From Rotaria macrura (taxonomy: Eukaryota; Rotifera; Eurotatoria; Philodinida; Philodinidae), in assembly GCA_900239685.1 (NCBI GenBank), contig OENT01000102.1:124001-188000 (forward strand): a DNA stretch of 64,000 nt, written 5' to 3'. Within the stretch, counting starts at the first letter, position 1; each line of letters starts with the position of its first letter. The position numbers and the translations under genes are program-made. The notes under the pieces are model-generated. The model was not told the DNA's origin, ran no database searches, and saw only the letters and a list, made by a program, of their open reading frames with translations. This document shows, piece by piece, positions 9,780-21,435 of the stretch.

Positions 9780-12775
9780 ATTTGCCTGTGATCAACGAAG
9801 AAGTCATTTTTTCAGAATCTGATGTGATCCGTACTGCATAAATTATATTTCAAATAACAAACTATTGATTAATTCTCATCTAAGTTTATAGATAGCATTT
9901 CTTATCTATTTTTCTCTGTAATAAAATGCACGCTAGTTGAAAACAGGATATATCAGTCTAGCTAGGTATTCGTTGAATGATTATAACCTAAAGAATAAAA
10001 ATATGATAGCTTCAAAATTTTAGACCACGTATTGAGGACTTGTGTAGTTTTGTAAGCAGGAATCCAAAATTGTTTCAAGATTTGTTCATCATCCATTGGA
10101 GTTTTTCTTTCAATGAGTTAAAGGTGACTTATCTATTAAAACATTGAAAAATCATGAGCATAGCAAAGAGAATAATATCATCTATATTAAATAAAGGCAT
10201 CATTCTAATAATAGAAGAAGGAGAATGTCTAAAAAATCTCACAAGTAAAAAATGTTATGAAAATCGTTAGAGGAATAACTAGCTATACTGTTAGCTTAAG
10301 TGTTCAGTTCATCTGACACTCAGAGTTATATCGCTTCAAATAATATAGTGAGCATTGCAAAAAAGTCTTTTTTTAGCGTCATGCATAATAAAACGTTATT
10401 TGAACTATTTTTGACACATTTACTTGGGTCTATTTGATTGATAGTCTGTTTTAACTAGTCACTACGCATTCAATTGCATCAAATATTTGCTCAACTATAT
10501 CCCTGTCGAGTATGTATTAATCTACCTAACATGTTATTGCTTCTTTTCTAAATCACTCATATGTAGTGATACCTCTGGGTAAGAATCCTTTCTCTTGTAT
10601 CCTGCCGATACTCTGTGCTTATCGAATACTTTGGTTTCAAGTGAATATAAGTTCGATAAATATTCTAAGTTTTTGTATTGCAGTTATTATGTATAATTGA
10701 CATGTAGAATAATTATTGATTACATCTTGCCATCTTTTATTTTTCTATAGATATTTTTGTAATTACCTATATATACCGTGTTTTTGGGCACAGCTTCGAT
10801 TTAGTGATGAAGAGAATTCGAAATGATACAGATAATTAACGGAAGAAAGAATCGATGTTTTTAAACTGAAGTGAAAGGAATATGACAAACAGAAGGTTCG
10901 CACTCCTGATTGAATTTCATTAAAAACTTGAATGTGTATGTATCTTAAAGCTAAAAAATACATCGTATGCATATATGAGTTGGGCTATACAGCCTAACCT
11001 TCAAAAATTACCATAATAAAAGCAGATGAAAAAAGAATCATAGTTTAACAATGTATTTTTCATCCTTTTCCATTTTATGATGCTTGCAGCTTGTAAAGAA
11101 AATTAGTTGAACTGTCACGATCTCTCGTATAATTTCAAGTTATATGTTTTTATCCACGATACACTTATATTGCCATACTAAGACTTGTCCTGCAGTTTTT
11201 TTGGATGAATCAAGAACGAATGAGCTTATTAAGCACTGCTCCGTATGAATAGTATCAAGCTGAGCTGTATCTCATTCTGATGAATGTTCTGTTCTGTGCA
11301 ATAGAATCACTATTTTTTACTTTTTAAAAATAGAAAGAGTTTAGTTATTGCTAAATAAGTAGTCCCCCTCCCCCGCCCAATTATGTTCAAGTCAGCAAAA
11401 GAAAAAGAAATTTTATAATAAGTTGCAACTATTTACCGAAATACTAAAATTCAATTTAAGACTTCAATTCGATGCATTCGTTTTTGTGCGGCATGAAAAT
11501 TTGCATGCACAATTATTGTATCGGAGAGAGAGCATTTCGAAGTGCTTCTATCGTTCTCCCCTCCTGACATGAGAATATAAAATTAGTATGCATGTATTTG
11601 TTTACGATAGATCGTATAGCAATATTTGTGAAGTAAATTCAATGGTGACTCATCTAAAGAGAAATACGGTTCTGAGCGAATACGAATGATGGGTATGAGA
11701 TGAGAGCAGTCGGAAGTTGATATCTTCTGAGAGATTGGTTACATATGAAATAGGAAATTATTTTTATTGCATCAATAGGATGAAGAAGTGTTTTCTTTTC
11801 TTTTCTTTTACTTGACAAGGCAGAGCTCGTCGTTAGCTTACTTGGTTTATTCTGTCGTGACAGTAAATTACGCCTTTTCTTTTCAACAATTTCTTTCTAT
11901 TCTATGGAATCTCCATTTTCAACGATTATTTTTTTAATAGGAAAAAATCTACATCAGAGAAAAAAATGACGAAGTGATATTTGTAGATATTAAATATAAA
12001 GCATTAGTCAATAGGTGTGAGAATTTCTTTTAGGATCACGTTATTTTGCTATAAAAAATGTCGTCGATGAAACTTGATGAAATGGACAGTGCCAGATCGT
12101 TTTGTTACATCGGTAAACATAATGTTTGGTCGTGTCAAATAGTGATACAATTTGCAGTTGTCATGACATTTCTTCTAAAGAAAAAATTTCTATTTTAGGA
12201 ACGATAAACTTTCAAAGTTATCGCCTGATAAATATCATTTGCATAAGCTGAGCTCGGTTAATGTTATCCAATAAAATCCGAACAGAATTATGCGAATCGT
12301 TACTTCAATTAAACGAATTTAATGAGTAATACGCATGTATTGAAGTAGAATAGAGAACTTAAGCAACTTACATATTTCTAATCATTGCTTATATTTTATT
12401 TTCATGTATCCTCTTCAGTAGGAATCCGATATTTTTTCGTATCATTCATGTCTTTGTCCTTGATAAGATGTCCTACTCAATTGTTCAGTTCGATTACCCA
12501 AAAAAAAAAATGTGACGTCACAAATCTGGGGTTTTTCTTTTCACTTTCACCTACTCCGTAAAAACTATTTTCCTTTAAAAAAGAAGAAAAAGAGTGTGCG
12601 TTGCGTTATAAGTGCCTTTGCTTATGATTACATAGCAAGGAAGAAAAGTGCTCATGTTTTTTCCGTTCTGTTTTACCATTTTACAACTTCATTCGTATTT
12701 CTCACGTCCTATTCTCATTGTTTAATAGTAAAGACAGAACAACATCCGAGCGACATTTCTTCCAATCAAAATACA
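9780..12775. other. Gene-free stretch upstream of the phosphatase cluster
   Basis: No gene is recognised over 3 kb. The only oddity is a C-rich run at about 11364-11380 (G-rich on the minus strand, with one run of three and two runs of five G), short of a standard four-run quadruplex. The last few hundred bases should contain the promoter and 5' UTR of the phosphatase gene at 12776; no TATA box stands out. Confidence 0.5.
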
Positions 12776-14146
12776 ATGCGAAGTCAGAACTCACGTCATC
12801 AATCACCCAACGAAGGTATAATGCTAACAACAACTGAACAAAGTTATCATACGGAAACAATATGGCGAATTATTATTGATTTTGTTAGTCTTTCAATATG
12901 TAATATCGATAGATTATGTAAGAAGTTAAATTATTGATTCCTATTTTCTTTAGTACTAGCTGTGACCATTATATCTCATTATATTGCTACACCATTTACA
13001 CGTGGTTTCTTTTGTGCAGATACTTCAATAAAATATCCGTATAAAAGTGATACTATACCTGTATATGCTGCTGTCCTTCTTTCAATTGGTGTTCCTATTG
13101 TTTGGGTATTAAAAGAAATGTTTAGATTTTGAAAAGAACATTATAGTTATAATTATCATTTAGATGTGGACTTCAGAATTATGTAAACTATTCTATTACA
13201 AACACTATGAAAAAGAAAATTTTCCAATAACTTTAGAATCATGTGGTGGTAGAACAATAACTATATCACCCATTGTTCGTAATCTATACATTATTACTGG
13301 TATGCGAATTTTTTCTTAGCATCTTTTGAGTCTATTTAAAAGATTCCATTCGATTCTTCTAAACTTAGTTATATTTGCTTACGGTTATCTTGCGACATGG
13401 GTATTGACGGAAGTAGCAAAAAATTTTGTTGGCGAATTAAGACCACATTTTCTTGCTGTATGTCAACCAACTTTGAATTGTTCAAGTTTATCAATGTCTG
13501 ATTTCTTCGCTTATCAACAATACCAAACTAGCTATACATGCCAAAATACTGATGACACGAGTGTACGCGAAGCACGGTATACCTATCTGTAATATTTAAG
13601 AAACATAAATCAGAATGTGTATGTTTCGTCTTTTTAGTCGATCATTTTTCAGTGGACACACTTCACCAATTTTTTGTAAGTCTTATTTTTCCTTGAAAGA
13701 AAAAAAGAAGTACCTCTTTTTCTTTCAAACGTTTCTTTTCAGTTGGTTTCGCTTATTTAATTATGTATATTCACGTATCATGGTCTTGGCGTCATCTTGG
13801 TATTATTGGTCATTTATTTCAAGTTGGTCTTGCTATACTTGCATGCTATATTGGTAAATTTGCCCATGTTCATTTGAAATTATGTTTTCATTGATTTTAT
13901 TTTTAAATAGGTTATACACGCATCAGTGATTTTCATCATCATTGGCATGACGTATTCACTGGTGCTGTAGTTGGTTCATTGATTGCTTTTGTAACATTTA
14001 AATTTATTCTTAACTGGCGTCATTATAGTCCAAGATTTCTGCCGTATACAGCACCCAGTAATGGAATACGATCAGCTGGAAAAGATGGTCGAATTATGCC
14101 AACAAATTATATTCATCCGATGCATTCAAATGGTGTAAATTTTTAA
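12776..14146 (+). CDS. Phospholipid phosphatase (PAP2 family), paralog 1
   Basis: An integral membrane enzyme of the lipid phosphate phosphatase (PLPP) family, which dephosphorylates phosphatidate, lysophosphatidate or sphingosine-1-phosphate. The seven exons are 12776-12899, 12954-13105, 13164-13299, 13369-13576, 13638-13675, 13743-13853 and 13911-14146, giving 334 residues. All three PAP2 signatures are intact: KNFVGELRP (about 155-163), the second motif as SFFSGHTS with catalytic His near 214 (F replaces the usual P), and [12 protein letters not shown] (about 259-270). The family landmark TPFTRGFFC follows the first membrane helix. AATAAA lies at 14211. An alternative 3' end may use a donor at 14044. 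The paralog at 15171 follows about 1 kb downstream. Family assignment is secure; the preferred lipid cannot be told. Confidence 0.93.
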
Positions 14147-14292
14147 ATAACAAAAGCTTAACTATAACCGACAGCTAACATATTTCGCTTATTGTTTTTT
14201 ATTTTAAAACAATAAAGAAAACAGTCTATACAAAAAAATCTATTCAAACAGTTCTAGATATCTATTTCTATTTTCTTGTATATAAAATATAG

Positions 14293-14635
14293 ATTCGAAG
14301 TGGCTGAAACTGATCCCGATACACCATTTCCATCGGAAGACGAACTCGAAGGAATTCTTTCCAATTCCACTCGGATACCATCAAACGAGCGACATCAAAA
14401 AATGAGTTCTTATTTAATGGTTCAAGGGAGCCATAATGATTATAGCAGCGATGAAAATCGACTTCATCGGCCAAACATGACAGTGAACAGGTATTTTTTT
14501 CTTCCTCTCTCTTCACCAAAATTTGTATGCATATTATTTCATCAGTTTTATTTTAAATTTTAAAAATCCAATCCCTCTTTCTTTTTTCATATTTCATCTG
14601 AATTATTTTGCACGTATTTCTGTAGTGTCACCTAA
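14293..14635 (+). CDS. Possible alternative 3' exons of the upstream phosphatase
   Basis: Behind an AATATAG acceptor lies an open, hydrophilic, acidic and serine-rich stretch (14293-14490). It ends at CAG|GTATTT and continues at 14626 to a TAA at 14633-14635. It needs an upstream exon ending in phase 2. An in-frame donor, CC|GTATAC at 14044 inside the last exon of the phosphatase, gives exactly that and would replace the last 34 residues with a tail of about 70 residues. The AATAAA at 14211 fits the shorter form. Without transcripts this remains a proposal. It could also be an exon relic. Confidence 0.35.
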
Positions 14636-15170
14636 TAGAAGTCTTCTTGCTCTCAACTATTATATTCTTAAATATTCTATGAAGTTCGTTCTTAGTACAA
14701 GGCAACAGTTCATAGAACATGGATAGAAAGATTCTTGGTAAATTTGAGCGAAATTTTTCTTTTTGTTTGAATGAAACTAGTTATACATTGTCTTTCAGAA
14801 AGTCAGCGAAACGAGTATTAAAACTAGAGGAAATCGAATAAATTTCGAGATTAAAGAGAAGACACATGTCTTCAAGTTCATTGGTTGAGGAAATAATATT
14901 CATTCGAATGCTTTCTTTTCTATTCGAACACAAAATACACTAGACTTTTAGAGATCCTTAGCCATATGATTTGAGCCAACGCATTGCTTTTGTACCCACT
15001 CTATTCAATGAACAACATTGTATGATCCAAAATGGCTCTATCGTAGTAACCCTTTTTCTTGCAATGACATGAAATATGAACGTTTCGCAAAGGAAGAATA
15101 GAAAAAAGTAAAGAACATAATGTTAAAGAAGTAGATGTTAACGCATTCTTTCATGATTAATAAAAATAAA

Positions 15171-17667
15171 ATGAGTAGTTATGTACTACAGCAAACAGGA
15201 TCTACCATATCGTTTACCAGTATGGAGACTCCATCGACAGATATTTACAGGTGTTCTTTTTCTTTTTTTTCTCTATAAATTTGTTATTATTAAAAAGCAT
15301 CGATTTAATTTTATTGATTCTAGCCATCAAAAAATAAAACAGCCAGTTTCATTATTAAAAATAATCTTTGATGGTCTTGCTCTTGGACTTGGTAAGATTC
15401 ATATTTCTATTTTCGTATGATTGATCGTACTTTATCTTTCTTAATTAGTTCTACTCGCATGGTTGTTATTTAAATTTCTCGTTAAACCAGTTCGACGAGC
15501 ATTTTTATGTTCTGATTTAACTTTATATCGTCCGACACCGACAAAAAAAGTATTTCCAACATGGCTTCTATTCATCTGTGCTATTATAATACCACTAGTG
15601 ATCGTATGTTCACATATGTTGGAAAATATAGCGTCGAAAGCTTTGTTTCTCTACTGTTAAGATTGTTCTTTCCGAATTGATTCGTTGGTATTATCTAAAG
15701 CGTAAAAAAACAGCAAAATTTATCTATGAACTTCAAATCGGTTCAAAAACACATGAGATTCCTCAATTGGTAGGAAATCTTTATATTATCATCGGTAAGA
15801 TTTATTGCTTTGTAGAATTTTCATCAAGATATGTCTTTTCTCTTTTTGTTTTATACATTAGGTGTTTTCCTTTTTTCTAATAGTGCCACTGCATTGCTGA
15901 CTAATATTGGCAAAGTAACTGTTGGACGTTTAAGACCTCATTTCATTCCATCCTGTTTCCAAAAATTTTCATATCGGGAGTTTTGTCAAGATCCCAACGA
16001 TTGGATTGTTAATTATATATGTATAGGAGAAACAAGTAGTCATTTTATACAAAAAGATGGTGCTTTTGATATCCGGTAAGTTGAATCGAATATAAATAAC
16101 GAAATCATTCATTTTCTTTGAAAATGTCTCATTGAAGAAAGTTTCTTCTATTGTGTATAAAATTGATTCGAATTACATAAGTAAAAAGAATGAAAGAAAG
16201 ACGAGATCTTTTATCCTTCATCAAGAGGAATTCATTTCAAAATATTAGATGATCTGTTGACATGAAATTCAACAGCCTGTGCAAATTAACTCATTGAATC
16301 TGTATTTATTCATTTTCTTGACTATTTTTTTTCTTTCTTTGACATCAGTAAGATAAGCTTTCATAGCTTAAAACAATTAAGGGCCATCTATATAGTTTCA
16401 TAAATTAATATCACGAGAATGTCGAGTCAGGATATGATATCAGGATATTCAATACCCTCAAATATTGACTTTTATGTCAGTTAACAACAAGAGAATGGCG
16501 TTACGACTTCTCTATGTATAAATGTCATATTTAAATGTTCAACTTTGCATGATCTAAAAATGATATATGAGGACGAACATTTATCATTGTACTGTGTGTT
16601 GTTCATCGATATTTCGTTATATTCGATAATTGTCTTTCAATTGAATACTCAAATATGATTTTTTTTAAATGAAAAAAAGTGCCATAGAAATATTCAATGA
16701 TAATAGTAATATTTTAGATATAAATCGCATTCAATTACTTTTAGATGTTCTTCGCTGAAGGAAATATATGCATAGCTTAGACAAGATTTCTATCAGTCGT
16801 ACTAGATGTCAACTTCATCCAATTGATAAGAAACTTATCAATGCAGGTTCTATTCGAACTGAAATGTGTTGACATTTACTTTTATCGGTAATATTTATGA
16901 AAACAGTGCATTATTTTAATACATTGAAAAAACTAATCGAACCAACGTCGTGATATGAAATATGATATAACATTGTAGTTGATCTCATTCATTTGACTTG
17001 TCTAATGCATGGAAAATATAGCAGAAATTAATTGTTATAAAATTCTTAATTAAATGTCAGCCATTTCTAGAAAGCTACTCTTCACATGGCACATAAATCT
17101 ACATAGTTTACATCCAACATTCTTTTTAATTCTTCGTTTGAATTATCTTTATTTTATGTTAGTTTTCATCATTTTTATTTGTTCTAGTCAATCATTTCCA
17201 TCTGGTCATGCATCAGCGGCTTTTTGTGGTTTAATCTTTTTAGCTGTAAATATATCATACCTCAGTTTTTCGTTATTCAATATATATATATATATATGCT
17301 TTTAGTTGTACATTCATAAAGTTTGGAACTATCGGAATCTTGGTCTATTTCCATATATTATGGAAACGGCTTGTTTTGCATTGGCTTCTTATATTGGTAA
17401 ATGTTTATTGTATTACTTTTTTCCACTGAGATTTTCGCTAAAAGAAAACATTTTCTATTAAGGCATTACACGTATAACAGATAATCGTCACCATCCGACA
17501 GATGTAATTGCCGGTGCTATTCTAGGAACTTTTGTTTCTTTTCTTGCTGTAAGATAATTAATTTTACTGGTCAATAGCATTCTTGTTTATTCTAGTTTCA
17601 CTATATGGTTAATTCATTAAAACGATTGATTCCATCAAATTCTGCCTTTGACCCAGAAACAAGTTGA
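15171..17667 (+). CDS. Phospholipid phosphatase (PAP2 family), paralog 2
   Basis: A second lipid phosphate phosphatase, 318 residues, with exons 15171-15250, 15324-15391, 15449-15603, 15662-15794, 15862-16075, 17188-17245, 17306-17396, 17463-17548 and 17596-17667. The catalytic motifs are KVTVGRLRP (about 163-171), QSFPSGHAS with His near 224, and TRITDNRHHPTD (about 269-280), all canonical, so it should be active. Several hydrophobic segments match the six-helix family plan, although the TPF.RGFFC landmark of paralog 1 is here VKPVRRAFLC. Five introns coincide in place and phase with paralog 1. One intron (16076-17187, 1.1 kb) is far larger than the rest. AATAAA at 17846 lies only about 100 bp before the next gene's ATG. 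Confidence 0.93.
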
Positions 17668-17946
17668 AAATCTAAACATCTTTTATCTACATACATTCAC
17701 ATTTATAGTCCAGTCCTAGACCATACTTGATGTATCGTTATCTTTTATCGTCGCTATATCACTTCATGATTATCTAGTATATTTTATTATGATGAAAACA
17801 TTGTAACATTACAATGGTTTTTCTATCTTCTTTTTTTTTATATTAAATAAACGAAACGAAGCTTTTCATTTTTTACTGAATAATATTTTATCAAATAATC
17901 AAAACATGTACTTTGTCGTAGATTCCTATTTTGACAATATTTAGAA

Positions 17947-20900
17947 ATGGCTGAAATACCAAATGAATCGGAGCAATTATTGAAAGAAACAAAACTAGAA
18001 AGCAATACAGAAGAGCAGACATTGAATAAATTTCAAGTAGTAGTAATAAAAGAAGAACAACAAACATCTGCTATCAGTGAACTTCATCAAGCAGAGATAG
18101 TCAAATTAACAGTTGTAAGAACCAATATTTAATCTAAAGGAAAAACCGAGCAAAGATTTTACTTTTTTTTGTTTGCATAATCAATATGATTTGTTTTTTT
18201 GATTAGGAAAGTGAAATGCCAATTGAAGATTTAAGAAAATTATATACAACTTCAACGAATATTGTCAATATACCAACATCAAAGCAAGAAGACATTCATT
18301 CTTCTAGTGAAGATTCTAGTGATGAAGAAGATAATAGTGGTTACCAACGTTTATTAATTGCTGAACATCCAACATTGAGTATGAATAGAATTAAGAAGAA
18401 AATCGAGAAAAAAACGAATTCTTTTTTTTTTATTACTCTAGATGAAAATGGAGATGAAGAAGATATGGATGATTCGTCATTTTCATTCTATTGGCAAAAA
18501 GTAAGTAAAGAACAAATAATGGATCATTCGTGTACGATTTTATCCAGAAGTGTCTAGATACTGCAATGAATTTCTAAATAGGAGTTATATATTTCAGAAA
18601 AATTTCTATACGGTTGATACGAAGATTTTTTCACATAAGATAAAATGAAAAACCCTCTTACCATGTGATTCTGATTTTTCGATCGAAATTTCGTTTGGTC
18701 ATCGAATAATAATTAGCATATTAATTCGAATATATAAGAGTGTGTATGTTCACTAGCCATGATGTCTTGTTACATAAACCAATCAACTAACATTCGATCG
18801 ATGATTTGTAAATTTTCATCATTCAGAAATACGTTTTCTTCAAGATACATATTGTTTTTATTAGTATCATTTAGAAATGCTCGTTTTTCAAACACGTTTT
18901 CATTCAAATTCAAGATTAAAATCTTTTAGAATAATAATATAACTTAGATACAATCGAATATGACTACTAATTTAGCATACAACATTCTCTTTTTTGAACT
19001 AATTGTTTAGCTAAATCGTTTAGTAATAGATATCCTATGTGTAACAATGGATACATTAGTGCCATCGTGCCGAAAGGAGATAAATTCAATCATGTCATTG
19101 TTTCTCCCATTGTACAGAACGATGTTAAGAACTAAGTTTCTTCTGACGGAAAATCTTTGATTCAGCATTAATTAATAGATTAATTACCTATGAAAACCTA
19201 GTGAGAGCATTACTTAACGATTTCATCGATTAGTAACTATAGTTCTAGTTTAGTTTACTCACCACAATGGCACTTCGAAAACAATATGACTTTCATTACG
19301 AATGTAACAATAATGGCTGAGAGCTTCTCTTCTTTTCTATGATTACAGTAATAGTCATCATATCCATAAACATGTAATATGACATAACTGTGATTACTAA
19401 TCATTGTTTCTTAGAACAAATTTTCTCACTTCTAAATAATGATTGATTTACTTTTCATCCTATTCTATTGTTTCCTAAATTCATCATGTTTTCAGGCAAT
19501 CAATGTAGGTGATCAATATCAAGCTGTTATTCCCGATTTAATTACATCGACTGAACACACTGATCAAGGTTAATAATAAATAACGATTGAATACACTAAT
19601 TTAAAATATTTTTTCCAACATTTTAGAATTCCCCAGTGATGAATTGCTGTGGTTACCGCTAATAGATGAAAGTCAAGATGAACATTCTGCACTAGTTAAT
19701 AAATATTTAAAATTAGCTGCTAAAGAACGTATGTTCATTTCAATCGGCATAAAAAAGCACGAACGATTTTTTGGATGCATATTATCGTTGTTATAGATCG
19801 AACAGCTGATCAAGAAATTGTACTGGAAATATTTTTATCAACAAATTATAATATCGATCAAGCTTTAGATAAACTTCGTTCATCAACAACAAATAAAAAC
19901 TATTGTATATTTTGAAACAAAAAAAAATACATAAAACGAATATGTCATTGTTTTAATTGTCATTTTTTTGCCCCATTTTTAGATTCTTCAGTAACATGGT
20001 CATTGGCAGAATGTGATCAATTTGAACAATGTTTTAAAGAACATGGAAAAGATTTTTCATTATTTAAAGTAAGAAAAAGAAGTTTTTTTATATAGCTCGT
20101 ACGCTGAAGTTTGACAGTTGCACTAGTTTCCAAAGGCGAAAAGCCAACAATCGTCAATTAGGTTTCCCTTGGCAATGAGAACAACAAATTTTAGATATAT
20201 TTTTCGACAAAATTTCTAGCTTTAAAGAAAGATCTCGAACGACATCAATCAGTAACAAGATGTATTCAAAAGATCAACTATTTTCTTATCAATAATTACT
20301 AAGACATGCAAGATATGGATCTAATTAAAATAGGGAAGCCTCTTCGAATTTATTTATATGAGTTATCTAGGATCATTTTTCACGAGAAAGCGATAATTCT
20401 GCATTGCGTTATTATGTAGTATTCAATTTTTTTAATGCTGGTAAACAGTCGACAGAACTTTGTTTCCGGTACGTATTAAGAAGGCAAAAACCTATATACC
20501 AGATGTCAACCATTGATGGATGTTTATGCATTGATTTGCCACAGTCGTTATAATATCAACACAGAATGTGTAAATCGATCAAGTTACTGCATTAAGAAAT
20601 AAGTCAAATCAATGTTTTCTGAGTTGGCCAAGATAAATCATCTTGTGTTAAAAACTATCGTTGATATTATGCATATGTGCAAATAATTTATCCTTCGATT
20701 TCTAGTCAGTGGTTCGAATAGTAATAACAAAAACGAATACGGTAACGAAGTCTCGAATATGAATAGAAAAAATAAAAGTCTCTTAAAAACCAACGCCTTT
20801 CCAAGTGATTAATTCTTTTACTCTATGTATTTGTGTCTATTGATATAAAGTGGTTAAGTATGTATGTGAAGGGTTCATTGGGATTCTATTGATCAACTGT

Positions 20901-21435
20901 TATTGTTTTTTGTTTTTATTTATGTGAATTTAGATTCCAAATCGTACTGTATATGAACTTGTTTTTTTTTATTATATTTGGAAAAAGTCATCACGACACG
21001 ATATATTTGTTCAAGAGAATCGTGTTGAAAAACGTCGTTTTCATTTACACCCTTATGTTACGTAAGTGGCATTACTATTATTTTTAAAACTATGAAGTTC
21101 TTTCATTAGTTTCTGTTTTTCATTTGTCTTTTAGAGATTATTTAGAAAAATTCTTAGTCGAACAAGAACTTCAACTAATAAATGCCTATGAGCAAAATAA
21201 TTCGTCATCATTATCCATAAATCCACAATCAACGGGTGATCAATCATTAACAAAACGTCGTTTAAGCTCCGATTTATTTCTCAAACCTATGTCGACAGTA
21301 AAACGACAAAAACCATTGATAAATACAAACGATCATGATCTAGTCGATTTAAATGAAAATCATCCAACGATGAGAAGTTCAAGTCCGGTATTGACAAAAA
21401 AATCTCAAGAAGATAATAAAAAATTGATTGATTGA
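17947..21435 (+). CDS. MIER1: MIER family co-repressor (ELM2-SANT protein)
   Basis: A nuclear protein of the mesoderm induction early response family, which recruits class I histone deacetylases through its ELM2-SANT module. The nine exons are 17947-18114, 18207-18378, 18442-18500, 19496-19568, 19627-19728, 19797-19904, 19983-20068, 20934-21061 and 21135-21435, giving 398 residues. The N-terminal third is acidic (SSEDSSDEED, DENGDEEDMDD), as in MIER1. ELM2 starts at INVGDQYQAVIPDL (about residue 135). SANT runs from VTWSLAECDQFEQCF through FYYYIWKKSSRHDIF to FHLHPYVTDYLEKFL. The tail contains a basic KRRLSSD patch. The 18379-18441 intron could be read through without a stop, but splicing it improves the protein. 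Polyadenylation signals lie at 21510 and 21516. The symbol denotes the family; which MIER paralog it matches is not decided. Confidence 0.9.

Noticed and set aside
11278-11330. CTGATGA word suggesting a hammerhead ribozyme core
   Set aside because: The GAAA box and matching stems are absent.
18379-18441. Continuous reading frame through the third part of the MIER acidic region
   Set aside because: GTATGA and CTCTAG splice sites bound a typical short intron and keep the frame; the read-through peptide is lysine- and phenylalanine-rich and unlike MIER.
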